From: KBS-83 sp051025295
Lineage (GTDB): Bacteria > Acidobacteriota > Terriglobia > Terriglobales > Acidobacteriaceae
DNA: 64,000 nt
Reading direction: 5' to 3' (one strand)
Assembly: GCA_051025295.1 (NCBI GenBank)
Contig: JBMGJV010000010.1
The notes below the pieces were generated by a model. The model did not search any database and was not told where the DNA came from. It was given only the letters and a program-made list of their open reading frames with translations. This document shows positions 35,907-45,010 of this stretch, in pieces (position 1 is the stretch's first letter; every line of letters begins with the position of its first letter). The position numbers and the translations under genes are program-made.

Positions 35907-37120
35907 CGGAGGCTGCCGGCGTTGGCCTTCAGTTCCGGAAGTGGATAGAACGTGCCACGCCACAGGACTCCCTTGCGGGCGATGGTGAGCACCGTGGAAC
36001 GCAGCATGGCATACAGAAACAGCAGTGTGGCTGGTGGCATGGTGACGGCCCACAGCAGATTGCCGATGCTGCCCGGCTTCGCCTGCCTGCCCTGCCGATC
36101 GGTGAAGAATGGATGCCGCTGGTAGAGCGCCAGCACGCAGGCCAGCGAGATCCCGTTCGGCACGAGCCACCGGCGATCGCGCGGACTGAGCGCCAACCCG
36201 GCAAAGGGTAGCAGGAAGAGAACCGCAGTCGACGCTGTGCCGCCGAGCATCATCCCGAGATTGAAGCGGAAGGCGGAGAAGACATTCTTGGTCAGGTTCT
36301 CGACCACGCCCCAGGCGCCATGCGCCCAGCGGATGCGCACCAGGTTGCGCCCGGCGACAACATGCGAGCGAAAGCCGGAGTGCTTCACAAGGTAGCCCAT
36401 GCGCAGGTCTTCGATCACCTCGAGCCGCAGCCGCTCCCATCCGCCCACGGCGTCGTAGGTGGACCGGCGCAGCATGTTGAATGCGCCCACTCCGACAGCG
36501 TCCCGCGTCGTGGGATCGGCGACACGCCATACTCGTGGACCCCAGATCGAGAGCACGTGGAGGAAGGCGAGCATCATGTGCTCGCCCGCTGAGGTGGCGA
36601 CTGCCGTCGGAAGCAGAAGGAGGTGATCCACGCCACTCTCTTCTGCGTAGGCAAGAGCCCGGGTCAGCGCCTCGGGGGCGAAGACGACATCCGCGTCGGT
36701 GAAGAGCAGCCACTCGCCGCGGGCCTGCTCCACACCGCGAGCCATGGCGTGCGGCTTGCCCAGCCAGCGCTTGGGCAAGCACGTGATGTGCTCGACGTGG
36801 TAGCGGACCGGGGTCGACGCCGCTTCCTCGACTAGGCTGTCCATCACGCGGCCAGTCTCGTCAGTGGAGCGGTCATCTACCGCGATCACTTCGACATCCA
36901 CATCACGTTGGCCCATCAGCGAACGCAGGCCGTCGGCTACGGCAGCGCCCTCATTGCGCGCGGGCACGATCACGCTGATCTTCCCCTTGGGGCGCTGCGG
37001 TGTACGGCGATTGAGGTCCGGCAAGCGCTGCATGCCGACCAGCGATTCGATGGTGCGCGCGGCCCACAGCAGCGCCACTCCCCAACCGAGCACCAGGCCG
37101 GCGGTTCTGAGACGACTCAC
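35903..37120 (-). CDS. Membrane glycosyltransferase family 2 (CrtQ/HpnB-like)
   Basis: A 405-residue GT2 enzyme with an N-terminal membrane helix (LVLGWGVALLWAAR) and a C-terminal group of about four helices. Catalytic pieces are ISVIVPARNEGA, VIAVDDRSTDETG, LLFTDADVVFAPEA (the DXD site) and EDLRMGYLVKHSG. Related enzymes glycosylate carotenoids (CrtQ) or are found with hopanoid genes (HpnB). The MFS gene upstream overlaps it by four bases, so product transport is probably linked. Whether it acts on hopanoids made by the distant operon is untested. Confidence 0.8.
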   Translation of the reverse strand: MSRLRTAGLVLGWGVALLWAARTIESLVGMQRLPDLNRRTPQRPKGKISVIVPARNEGAAVADGLRSLMGQRDVDVEVIAVDDRSTDETGRVMDSLVEEAASTPVRYHVEHITCLPKRWLGKPHAMARGVEQARGEWLLFTDADVVFAPEALTRALAYAEESGVDHLLLLPTAVATSAGEHMMLAFLHVLSIWGPRVWRVADPTTRDAVGVGAFNMLRRSTYDAVGGWERLRLEVIEDLRMGYLVKHSGFRSHVVAGRNLVRIRWAHGAWGVVENLTKNVFSAFRFNLGMMLGGTASTAVLFLLPFAGLALSPRDRRWLVPNGISLACVLALYQRHPFFTDRQGRQAKPGSIGNLLWAVTMPPATLLFLYAMLRSTVLTIARKGVLWRGTFYPLPELKANAGSLR

Positions 37121-38391
37121 GCGGGCAACTCCTCAGTGGATGGCGACGCGGGGGATGGCAACGCGGGCGCAAATCGCGCACCGTTGAACAGAATGGCCGC
37201 GGCGACGACGAGCGCGACCAACGTGATGGCCAGCCCCACTCGCAGCCCATGCCGGTCCGAAACAGCACCGATCAGCAATGGCGACGGCGCGTCGCCGAGC
37301 GCATGGATCAGAAACAGATTGAGCGCGATGGCGAAGGACCGCACCTGCGCGCCGACCGAGTTTACAATCGCCGCGTTCAGCGGACCGGTGTTGAGGAATA
37401 AAAAGAATTCAGCCACGAATACGGCAGGCACTAGCCAGGCACGCGGCCCGAAGAAGACCAGAAGAGCGGCCGGCAAGGTCAGGGCGGCGCTCCACGCCGA
37501 GAGCAGATACAGAGCGCGGCGGTTTGTCTTCAGCCACCGCTGCGCCATCCACGCGCCTCCCGCCGTCCCGAGAATGCCATCGACCACCGTGATGGCGCCG
37601 AGGATGCGGGTCGCCCCGGAGAGCGAGTAGCCCTCCACGCGGGAGAGGAAGGTCGGCAGCCACACCGAGATGCCGCCCATGGTGAAGACGAGCATGGCCA
37701 TGCCCAGCGTCGCGCTCCAGTACCCGGGGTTGCGGAAGATGCCCGTCACTGTGGTGCGGTCGAGTGTGCGTGGCAGGGTGTCGGCAGCGCCGCGTTCGGG
37801 TTCCTTCACGAAGAGCAGGATGAGCAGCGCAATCAGCACGCCCGGCACGGCGCTGACCAGAAAGGGCGCACGCCAGCCGTGGCTCGAGCCGAGCTCGCCA
37901 GCGATGAGATAGCCGAGCGCGGCGCCGACCGGAATGCTGAGGTAGAAGACGCTGAGCACGCGGTTCCGTTCCTGCTCCGGATACATATCGGCAATCATCG
38001 CCGGAGCGAAGACGCTGAACGTCGCCTCACCGATGCCAACCAGTGCGTGCCGAAGGTAGAGCTGGCCATACGTGTGCACGGTGGCGGAGAAGAGCGTCGC
38101 AATGCTCCACAGCAGTGCGCCCGTGATGACGAGCGGCTTGCGCGAGATGCGATCTCCGAGCCAGCCGGTGAGTGGCGCGGCGATCATGTATGTCAGAAAG
38201 AACGCATTCGTCAGCGCGCCCATCTGCCGGTCGGTCGCATGGAACTCATGCTGCACCAGGGGCTGAACGCCGGGCAGTACGTAGCGATCGATGAAGTTCA
38301 TCAGGTTGAGCGCGGTCAGCAGGGCGAGTGCCTGCGCGGCCCGCGGGTAGACAGGCGCACGCGACTCGAGGGCCGGCAGTGCGCCGTCCAT
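37117..38391 (-). CDS. MFS transporter (spinster-like)
   Basis: A 424-residue major-facilitator protein with about 12 hydrophobic segments. MNFIDRYVLPGVQPL near helix 1 is typical of spinster-type lipid or drug transporters, and GWLGDRISRKPLVITG is the cytoplasmic loop 2-3 signature. FFLFLNTGPLNAAIVNS is a conserved helix-10 region. In eukaryotes relatives export lysolipids and sphingosine phosphate; bacterial substrates vary. It is followed by the GT2 gene with an ATGA overlap, suggesting glycoconjugate export. Confidence 0.85.
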   Translation of the reverse strand: MDGALPALESRAPVYPRAAQALALLTALNLMNFIDRYVLPGVQPLVQHEFHATDRQMGALTNAFFLTYMIAAPLTGWLGDRISRKPLVITGALLWSIATLFSATVHTYGQLYLRHALVGIGEATFSVFAPAMIADMYPEQERNRVLSVFYLSIPVGAALGYLIAGELGSSHGWRAPFLVSAVPGVLIALLILLFVKEPERGAADTLPRTLDRTTVTGIFRNPGYWSATLGMAMLVFTMGGISVWLPTFLSRVEGYSLSGATRILGAITVVDGILGTAGGAWMAQRWLKTNRRALYLLSAWSAALTLPAALLVFFGPRAWLVPAVFVAEFFLFLNTGPLNAAIVNSVGAQVRSFAIALNLFLIHALGDAPSPLLIGAVSDRHGLRVGLAITLVALVVAAAILFNGARFAPALPSPASPSTEELPA

Positions 38392-38399
38392 GGTGGGGA

Positions 38400-38813
38400 C
38401 TAGCGCTGGCTCTGCGGACGCGGCCAGCGCGCCGTGACGATGGTAGTGAGCCCGCCACGTGGCCGGAAGTCGCCCTTCACCTCAGCCCACTCGGGATCGC
38501 AGGCCTTCACCACATCGTCGAGGACCTGGTTTACGACGTTCTCCTGGAATATGCCCAGGTTGCGGTAGCAGAACAGGTATTCCTTGAACGACTTCAGCTC
38601 GAGGCAGCGCTCGCGCGGCATGTAACGCAGGGTGAGCACGCCGGCATCCGGCAAGCCTGTCTTGGGGCACACGGAGGTGAACTCCGGGTTATCGATGACG
38701 ACCTCGTAGCCGCGAAACTGGTTCTCCCATGTGTCGATCTCGGGAAAGGACGCGGACAGGCCGGCGCGCGCATGTTCGTCGGTGTATCGCGGCGTGGTGA
38801 CCATAGCCTTCAT
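38400..38813 (-). CDS. queF: NADPH-dependent 7-cyano-7-deazaguanine reductase QueF
   Basis: A unimodular QueF of about 137 residues. C49 in SVCPKTGLPDAG forms the thioimide with the nitrile of preQ0 and D56 is the proton donor. LELKSFKEYLFCYRN is the NADPH-binding motif, and the end FRPRGGLTTIV is conserved. It makes preQ1 for queuosine in tRNA. Three in-frame ATG codons lie near the start; the choice here gives the usual length but lacks a clear ribosome site. No other queuosine genes are in the window. Confidence 0.95.
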   Translation of the reverse strand: MKAMVTTPRYTDEHARAGLSASFPEIDTWENQFRGYEVVIDNPEFTSVCPKTGLPDAGVLTLRYMPRERCLELKSFKEYLFCYRNLGIFQENVVNQVLDDVVKACDPEWAEVKGDFRPRGGLTTIVTARWPRPQSQR

Positions 38814-38895
38814 TGTACGCAAGGGTGCGGGCTGCATCTTTCTGACGCCAAAGCTGATTCGATCGCGTCTTATATACTCAACGACGGTCTGACGA

Positions 38896-40140
38896 ATGGC
38901 AGAAAGTAGAAATGGCCGGGGCCGGACCCTCGCCTTGTGGACGCTGGCAGGACTCCTCGTACTACTGATTTACTTCGGAGTGCGCCGGCTGACCCGTGAA
39001 GAGCTCCCACTGCGCGTGGCCCATGCCACCGTGCAGGACCTTGTCACGACCGACAGCACCAACGGCAAGGTGGAGCCGCAGGCCAACTTCGAAGCCCATG
39101 CTCCTGCTGCGGGCACCGTTCAGAAGCTGTATGTTCACGCGGGCGATCAGGTGCCCAAGGGCAAGCTGCTGCTCTCGATCGACGATGCGGATGCCCGCTC
39201 TCACAGCGCCACCGCGCTCGCCTCCTTGCGGGGCGCACAGGCCGGCTATGAGGCCACATCACAGGGTGGCACGCAGGAAGAGCGCAACGCGCTCGCCGGA
39301 GAACTGGCCAAGGCACAGAGCGATCGCGATCAGGTGGAGCGCGACTTGGCTGCGGTGAAGAAGCTGTCGCAGCAGGGCGCAGCTTCGCCGGCCGAGGTGT
39401 CGTCTGCGCAGTCACGACTCGATGCGGCAAATCTTGGACTGGCCACGCTCGAAAAGCGGCGCAGCGCACGCTACTCGGCCGCCGACCTGCAGCACTCCCG
39501 CGCCGACCTCGAGCAGGCGCAGGCGGCCTACTCTGCAGCGGAAACAGTCGTTGCGGATTCCAATGTGCACGCGCCGTTTGCCGGGACGGTTTATTTCCTG
39601 CCCGTGTCGCAGTCGGAATATGTGCAGCCGGGCGCGTTGCTGTTATCCATGGCTGACTTGAGCAAGCTCCAGGTACGCGCTTACTTCGACGAGCCGGAGC
39701 TGGGCGCACTCCGCGTGGGCCAACCAGCCACGATCGTGTGGGACGCACTGCCCGACCGCAAGTGGCATGGAAGAGTCCTTCGCCTGCCCTCGACCATCAT
39801 TACGTATAACAACACCCGCAATGTCGGCGAGGTGTTGTTAAGCGTGGACGATGCTGATGGCAAGCTCCTGCCCAGCACGAATGTGAAGGTCACGGTCACG
39901 GAACAGCAGTTGCGCGCAGTGCTCACGGTTCCGCGCGAGGCGCTGCACAGCGAGAACGGCCACAGTTACGTGTATCTCCTCGAAAACGGCGTGCTGCGCC
40001 GTCAGGATGTCACGGTGGGCGCGCTGAACCTGACCCAGGTGCAGATCGTGAAAGGTCTGAGCGACAACGCGACAGTGGCCCTGAGCACCACAAATGGAGA
40101 ACCCCTCGCCGAAGGCGTGCCCGTGCACGTCGGTCACTGA
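38896..40140 (+). CDS. Periplasmic adaptor subunit (HlyD/MacA-like)
   Basis: A 414-residue membrane-fusion protein. It is anchored by one N-terminal helix (LALWTLAGLLVLLIYFG). A lipoyl half-motif AGTVQKLYVHAGDQVPKGKLLLSI precedes a coiled-coil hairpin (residues about 110-215, rich in Q, A, E) and a beta-barrel domain (VQPGALLLSMADLSKLQVRAYFDE). It links an inner-membrane pump to an outer-membrane channel. A TATACT hexamer lies 18 bases before the ATG. It is followed eight bases later by a TPR gene and then a TolC-type gene, but no pump gene is present. Confidence 0.9.
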   Translation: MAESRNGRGRTLALWTLAGLLVLLIYFGVRRLTREELPLRVAHATVQDLVTTDSTNGKVEPQANFEAHAPAAGTVQKLYVHAGDQVPKGKLLLSIDDADARSHSATALASLRGAQAGYEATSQGGTQEERNALAGELAKAQSDRDQVERDLAAVKKLSQQGAASPAEVSSAQSRLDAANLGLATLEKRRSARYSAADLQHSRADLEQAQAAYSAAETVVADSNVHAPFAGTVYFLPVSQSEYVQPGALLLSMADLSKLQVRAYFDEPELGALRVGQPATIVWDALPDRKWHGRVLRLPSTIITYNNTRNVGEVLLSVDDADGKLLPSTNVKVTVTEQQLRAVLTVPREALHSENGHSYVYLLENGVLRRQDVTVGALNLTQVQIVKGLSDNATVALSTTNGEPLAEGVPVHVGH

Positions 40141-40148
40141 GTTGTGCA

Positions 40149-41120
40149 ATGCGAATCTTCGTTTCTCTGCTGCTTGCCCTTTCCGTTCCTCTTAGTCTGC
40201 CCGGATTGACGCAGGAAGACCGTACGGTGGTCCAGCGGGACCTGGCCCAGGGTCGCGCCGACCACGCACTGAACCTGCTGACACCTGCCACCGCCGCAGG
40301 CAGCCGCGATGCGGAGGCGCACCAGCTTCTCTGTCGTCTTTCCCTGCAGATCGAGCACTGGGACGACGCCGTGTCCGCCTGCGAGCGGGCCGTCAGGCTC
40401 GATGGGTCGAGCAGTATGAATCATCTCTGGTACGGCCGCGCGCTTGGAGAAAAGGCAGACCGCGTCTCGTTCCTCAAGGCGTATGGCCTGGCGAAGCGCG
40501 TGCGGACAGAGTTCGAGACAGCGGTCGCGCTCGACCCGCACAATGCCGAGGCGCTCTCGGACCTCGGCGAGTTCTACACCGAAGCGCCGGGCGTGGTCGG
40601 CGGGGGCAAGGACAAGGCTGAGAGCGTCGCGGATAAGCTCGATCCCCTTGACCGGGCGCGTGCGGAGGGACTGCGCGGACACATCGCCGCCAGTAACAAG
40701 GACACGACCGCTGCTGAAGAGCATTTTCGCAGCGCGATTGCGAGCTCACCGGAGCCGGCGAGCTACTGGATGGTGCTGGGATCGTTCTATCAACACCAGA
40801 ACGACACCGTCCGCATGCAGGAGGCGATTCACGCCGGACTGCAAGCCCAGGGCGCACGCGGCGCGCCGCTGGTGGATGCCTCGCATCTGCTGCTGCGCGC
40901 ACATCAGGACCCGAAGGAGGCGGTTCGGCTGCTGCGCGATTACCTCGCTTCGCCGGATAAGTCGGAAGACGAACCAGCCTTCCGCGTCCACCTCATGCTG
41001 TCGCAACTGCTGGCGCAGCAGGGTGACTCTACAGCGGCTGCCCATGAAGCAGATGCGGCGGCGATGCTGGCCAGCGTCTATCATCCAACAAGGCTGCCTG
41101 CGACCAATACCGGCCGGTAG
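40149..41120 (+). CDS. Periplasmic TPR protein
   Basis: A 323-residue protein with a signal peptide (MRIFVSLLLALSVPLSLPG). The mature part is helical with TPR-like repeats: DAEAHQLLCRLSLQIEHWDDAVSACERAV, FETAVALDPHNAEALSDLGEFY and SYWMVLGSFYQHQNDTVRMQEAI. Its place between adaptor and TolC genes suggests a scaffold or assembly role for the export complex, or for a cell-wall process. No enzyme motif is present. Confidence 0.8.
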   Translation: MRIFVSLLLALSVPLSLPGLTQEDRTVVQRDLAQGRADHALNLLTPATAAGSRDAEAHQLLCRLSLQIEHWDDAVSACERAVRLDGSSSMNHLWYGRALGEKADRVSFLKAYGLAKRVRTEFETAVALDPHNAEALSDLGEFYTEAPGVVGGGKDKAESVADKLDPLDRARAEGLRGHIAASNKDTTAAEEHFRSAIASSPEPASYWMVLGSFYQHQNDTVRMQEAIHAGLQAQGARGAPLVDASHLLLRAHQDPKEAVRLLRDYLASPDKSEDEPAFRVHLMLSQLLAQQGDSTAAAHEADAAAMLASVYHPTRLPATNTGR

Positions 41121-41165
41121 CCCAGGACCGCGCGTCCGCAATCCTAGCTTTTCGAGATCGAGCCT

Positions 41166-42494
41166 TTGAGACCATCGCCCCTCGCAGCCATAGCCACGCT
41201 CGCCACTGCTCTGGTGGCTTCGGCTCCCGCGGCATCCGCGCAGATCTCGTTCTATACCGCCGTCGACCTCGCGCTGCGCAACTCGCACGAAGTGAAAATA
41301 GCGATGGCCGACGTAGATCGCGCCATGGCTGGTCTCTCGCAGGCTCGCTCCGCTTACATCCCCAGCATGAACATCGGCTCGAGCCTGGGCTACTCCTATG
41401 GCTTTCCCGTCGGTCAGCCGTCGATCTACAACGTGACCGCTAATTCCCTGCTGCTCTCGTTTTCTCAGCCGGATCTCATCCGCTCCGCGCGTGCTTCGGT
41501 GGTCGCGGCACGCGCAACGCTCAAGGACACGCGCGAAAAAGTGGTAGCTGATGCTGCTGTGACCTATGCCGAGCTCGCGACCGATGAGCAGGAGATCGCC
41601 GCAGTGGACCAGCAGCACACCTTTGGTGACCGGCTGCTCGAGATCGAGCGCGAGCGAAATTCGGCGGGGCTCTCCAGCCAGATGGACGTGACGCAGGCGG
41701 AGTTGATCAACGCGCAGCTCGAGTTGCGCCGGTTGCATATTCAAGATCACATACGCGTATTGCGGCTCCGCCTGGCGCACCTCACCGGACTCGCGGAGGA
41801 CGCGCTCACGGCAGACCGCGCCAGCATCCCCGGCGCCCCCGTGCCGCCACAGGGTGACGCGCTGGCCACGATGACGGGGCGCAGCGATGCGGTCCATGCA
41901 GCGCAGGCGGAGGCGGCGTCGAAGCGGTATGTGGCGCTCAGCGACAAACGCCGCAACCTGCATCCGGAGATCGCGTTCGGTATCCAGTACAGCCGCTACG
42001 CGAAGTTCAATAACTACGCCGAGTACTATCTGCGCTTCCAGCACAACAATTTCGACGTTGGCATCAATATGAACCTGCCGCTCTACGATTCTTCCGCGCG
42101 TGCAAAGGCGCGGGGCTCGGCAGCCGATGCGGTGCATGCGGAGCAGCAGGCCCTACAGGTGGCGCTGCAACTGGACGAGCAGGCGCGCGAGCTGACGGGC
42201 AGCCTTGACGAACTGCGCGGACAGCAGAAGGTGGCCGGCCTGCAGAACGCGCTGGCTCAGGAAAATGTGGACGCGGTGCGGACGCAGATCGAGAACGGCT
42301 CAGGTAACCCAAACGTCACCCCCCTGACGCCCCGCGACGAGCAGAAGGCGCGGATCGAGGAACGGCGTCGTTTTCTCGACAAGCTGGATTCGGATTTCCA
42401 GCTCATGCAGGCGCAAATCCAGCTCCAGCGAGTGCTCGGCACCGCCGAAGACTGGGCCATGCAGGCGCCTCAGCCGCGCTCCACGCACCCCTGA
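41166..42494 (+). CDS. TolC-family outer-membrane channel
   Basis: A 442-residue outer-membrane efflux protein with signal peptide (AIATLATALVASAPAASAQ). It has two sets of long helices typical of TolC, with RNSHEVKIAMADVDRAMAGLSQARSAYIPS as helix one and LDEQARELTGSLDELRGQQKVAGL near the second repeat. It trimerises as a tunnel across the periplasm. The start codon is TTG with a weak upstream purine run; no better start gives a signal peptide. It closes the adaptor operon. Confidence 0.88.
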   Translation: MRPSPLAAIATLATALVASAPAASAQISFYTAVDLALRNSHEVKIAMADVDRAMAGLSQARSAYIPSMNIGSSLGYSYGFPVGQPSIYNVTANSLLLSFSQPDLIRSARASVVAARATLKDTREKVVADAAVTYAELATDEQEIAAVDQQHTFGDRLLEIERERNSAGLSSQMDVTQAELINAQLELRRLHIQDHIRVLRLRLAHLTGLAEDALTADRASIPGAPVPPQGDALATMTGRSDAVHAAQAEAASKRYVALSDKRRNLHPEIAFGIQYSRYAKFNNYAEYYLRFQHNNFDVGINMNLPLYDSSARAKARGSAADAVHAEQQALQVALQLDEQARELTGSLDELRGQQKVAGLQNALAQENVDAVRTQIENGSGNPNVTPLTPRDEQKARIEERRRFLDKLDSDFQLMQAQIQLQRVLGTAEDWAMQAPQPRSTHP

Positions 42495-42584
42495 TCATCC
42501 GGAATTTCAGCCTGATCTGCACCCTCTTTGAGGCAGTTTTCTAGTGCCCGACCGTGCCTCGCTGGTACACTAGGGAGACTAACC

Positions 42585-44063
42585 ATGCCATTGAAAACGC
42601 TGTTCCTGAACCCGCCTTCGTTTGAGAATTTCGACGGTGGCGCCAGCAGCCGCTGGCCCGCAACGCGCGAGATTGAGTCGTACTGGTACCCCGTGTGGCT
42701 GGCCTATCCGGCCGGTTTGCTCGAGGGATCGCGACTGCTCGACGCGCCTCCCCACCACGTCTCTGCTGAAGAGACGATCGAGATCGCGAAGAGCTACGAG
42801 TTCCTCGTGCTGTTCACCAGCACGGTGGGCTGGGCCGGCGACCACGCACTGGCCGAGACCATCAAGCGCAATAATCCGACGATCAAGATCGCGTTCGTTG
42901 GACCGCCGGTGACGACATCGCCCGATCGCGCACTGCTCGAGTGCCCGGCGATCGACTTCATCTGCCGGCGCGAGTTCGACATGTCCGTGGTCGAGTTTGC
43001 GAATGGCAAGCCGCTGTCCGAGATCCTCGGCATCAGCTATCGCAGCAGCGATGGCACGATCGCGCACAATCCCGATCGTCCGCAGCTCGAAGATCTCGAT
43101 GCGATGCCCTGGGCGACCAAGATCTACAAGCGCGACATGGATGTGACGCGCTACAACGTGCCTTTCCTGCTCCATCCCTACATCGCGCTCTACTCGACGC
43201 GCGGCTGCCCGGCGCAGTGCACATTCTGCCTGTGGCCGCAGACGTTGAGCGGACACGCGTGGCGTAAGCGCTCCACCGATGACGTTGCCGCCGAGATGAA
43301 GTGGGCGAAGGAAAACTTCCCCGAAGTGAAGGAATTCTTCTTCGACGATGACACCTTCAACATCCAGAAGGCACGCACCGTCGAACTCTGCGAGAAGCTG
43401 AAGCCGCTCGGCATCACCTGGTCCTGCACCTCGCGCGTCACTACAGACCGCGAGACGCTGAAAGCCATGAAGGATGCCGGCTGCCGCCTGCTGATTGTCG
43501 GCTACGAGTCGGGCGACCCGCAGATTCTCAAGAACATTAAGAAGGGCGCGACCGTCGAGCGTGCCCGTGCGTTCACGAAGGACTGCCACGACCTCGGCCT
43601 GACCGTTCACGCCGACTTCATCCTCGGTCTGCCGGGCGAGACGAAGGAATCGATTCGTAACACGATCAACTTCGCCAAGTCGCTCGACTGCGAGACTATC
43701 CAGGTCTCTATCGCACACGCGTATCCGGGCACGGAGTTCTACGACTACGCCGAGAAGAACGGCTTCATCACGAACTACAACATGTCCGACTCGGGCGGCC
43801 ACCAGATGGCGCACATCGAGTACCCCGGGCTGCCGGCTGACTATGTGCTCGAGATGGTGCACCGCTTCTACGACGAGTACTACTTCCGCCCCAAGGCTGC
43901 TGCGCGTGTGGTCTGGAAGGCGATCGTCAACCGCGACGTGCCGCGCCTCTATCAGGAAGCGAAGAGCTTTATGAAGCTGCGTGCACAGCGCAATCGCATC
44001 GTGAAGGACAAGCGCCAGCAACAGGCCGGCGAGGCAGCGCCAGCAGCACATGCCGGTGACTGA
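42585..44063 (+). CDS. hpnJ: Hopanoid biosynthesis radical SAM protein HpnJ
   Basis: A 492-residue B12-radical SAM-class enzyme. The N-terminal part (PLKTLFLNPPSFENFDGGASSRWPATREIESYWYPVWL region) is the family start, and the radical SAM motif is C208-x3-C212-x2-C215 in RGCPAQCTFC. DADFILGLPGETKESI-type spacing (HADFILGLPGE) follows. HpnJ rearranges the sugar of glycosylated bacteriohopanetetrol to give the cyclitol ether. The ATG chosen has AGGGAGA seven bases upstream; the frame opens 57 bases earlier. Known partner genes hpnI and hpnK are not in the window. It lies on the opposite strand to the main hopanoid operon. Confidence 0.93.
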   Translation: MPLKTLFLNPPSFENFDGGASSRWPATREIESYWYPVWLAYPAGLLEGSRLLDAPPHHVSAEETIEIAKSYEFLVLFTSTVGWAGDHALAETIKRNNPTIKIAFVGPPVTTSPDRALLECPAIDFICRREFDMSVVEFANGKPLSEILGISYRSSDGTIAHNPDRPQLEDLDAMPWATKIYKRDMDVTRYNVPFLLHPYIALYSTRGCPAQCTFCLWPQTLSGHAWRKRSTDDVAAEMKWAKENFPEVKEFFFDDDTFNIQKARTVELCEKLKPLGITWSCTSRVTTDRETLKAMKDAGCRLLIVGYESGDPQILKNIKKGATVERARAFTKDCHDLGLTVHADFILGLPGETKESIRNTINFAKSLDCETIQVSIAHAYPGTEFYDYAEKNGFITNYNMSDSGGHQMAHIEYPGLPADYVLEMVHRFYDEYYFRPKAAARVVWKAIVNRDVPRLYQEAKSFMKLRAQRNRIVKDKRQQQAGEAAPAAHAGD

Positions 44064-44087
44064 TCGCATGTCCTTAACAGCAGCTCG

Positions 44088-44112
44088 AGGGGCGGCCTGC
44101 GTGGCCGCCCCT
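44088..44112 (+). terminator. Hairpin after hpnJ
   Basis: AGGGGCGGCC pairs perfectly with GGCCGCCCCT around TGCGT, 25 bases after the hpnJ stop. It lacks a long T run, so it may only reduce read-through into the transporter genes that follow. Confidence 0.6.
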
Positions 44113-44129
44113 GCTGTATCCAAAGCTCA

Positions 44130-44612
44130 ATGACCCCGCGCCGCTATCTCATCCTCGCCCTCGTTGCGCTTACCTCTGCGCTGGGCGACACATTTCTCGA
44201 CGTGGGGATGAAGCAGCTCGGTCCTGTGTCGATCCATCACCTGAGTACGTTGCTGCTCGCATTGAAGATGCCGTGGATCCTGGGTGGCATCGTGCTGCTG
44301 CTCGGCTTCTTTGCCTCTTATCTCACCGCGCTCTCGTGGGCCGATGTCACCTTTGTGCTGCCCGCCACCTCGTTTGCTTATGTCGTCGTCGCCCTGCTCT
44401 CTCGCTTCTGGCTGCATGAGCAGATCACGCCAGCGCGCTGGCTGGGCATTTTCTGCATCGTTGCGGGGGTCGGATTCGTGACCCGCGGCCCCGCGTATAC
44501 CGAGCAGGCGGCGAATGCTGCGCTACCGGGCACCCAACCGAAGCTCGATACCGAGCTCGAAGCGTGCGCTGCTGGTAGCTCAGCGGCCGAGACGACCGGA
44601 GTCAAGCGATGA
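44130..44612 (+). CDS. Half-size EamA/DMT transporter (ArnE-like)
   Basis: A 160-residue inner-membrane protein with four hydrophobic helices (start ALVALTSALGDTFLDVGMKQLG, then LGGIVLLLGFFASYLTALSW, FVLPATSFAYVVVALLS and WLGIFCIVAGVGFV) and a soluble tail of about 40 residues. Half-size DMT proteins work as dimers; ArnE/ArnF flip aminoarabinose-undecaprenyl phosphate in enterobacteria. It overlaps the next gene by four bases, and that gene encodes a matching half, so the pair is probably a heterodimer. Substrate unknown; a glycolipid or hopanoid precursor is suggested by the neighbouring hpnJ. Confidence 0.75.
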   Translation: MTPRRYLILALVALTSALGDTFLDVGMKQLGPVSIHHLSTLLLALKMPWILGGIVLLLGFFASYLTALSWADVTFVLPATSFAYVVVALLSRFWLHEQITPARWLGIFCIVAGVGFVTRGPAYTEQAANAALPGTQPKLDTELEACAAGSSAAETTGVKR

Positions 44613-45001
44613 TCGACGCTGTAAGCAGCCTAGCGCTCGCGGCAATGATTGCTGTGAATGTGATCACCGCGACAGCAGGCGACATCCTGATTGCGTCCGC
44701 ACTGCGTCGCATCGGCGACCTGGATGACGTGAAGGCACGCAGCGGGCTGTTGGGCGCAATCCGCGCCGTGCTGAGCGAACCGCGCTTCGTCACCGGTGTT
44801 GCGGCTATGGCCATCAGCTTCTTCTCTCTGCTGTTCACCCTCAGTCACGCGGACGTCAGCCTGGTCGCGCCGGCGGCTGGATCACTGACCTTTGTGACGA
44901 ACGCGATCGCTGCACGCGTGTTTCTCAAGGAGCGCGTGGACCGTCGGCGCTGGGTGGCGGCGCTATTCGTCTGCATCGGCGTCGCCCTGCTGAAGCACTA
45001 G
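44609..45001 (+). CDS. Half-size EamA/DMT transporter (ArnF-like)
   Basis: A 130-residue protein with four membrane helices: SLALAAMIAVNVITATAGDILIASAL, GVAAMAISFFSLLFTLSH, VSLVAPAAGSLTFVTNAIAA and RRWVAALFVCIGVALL. It ends without a tail. It shares the repeat layout of the preceding gene but not its C-terminal tail, as expected for two different subunits of one carrier. The ATG sits in the ATGA overlap with the upstream stop. Quaternary partnership and substrate are inferences from gene order. Confidence 0.75.
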   Translation: MIDAVSSLALAAMIAVNVITATAGDILIASALRRIGDLDDVKARSGLLGAIRAVLSEPRFVTGVAAMAISFFSLLFTLSHADVSLVAPAAGSLTFVTNAIAARVFLKERVDRRRWVAALFVCIGVALLKH

Positions 45002-45010
45002 AGCCAGACC

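Noticed and set aside
35903..37120. Naming the GT2 gene hpnB or hpnI
   Set aside because: The DXD and membrane layout fit several GT2 subfamilies including CrtQ; it is 8 kb from hpnJ and on the other strand, so the name is not safe.
42579..44123. Minus-strand frame of 514 codons opposite hpnJ
   Set aside because: A shadow of hpnJ: composition is dominated by Arg, Val, Leu and His, with no motif.
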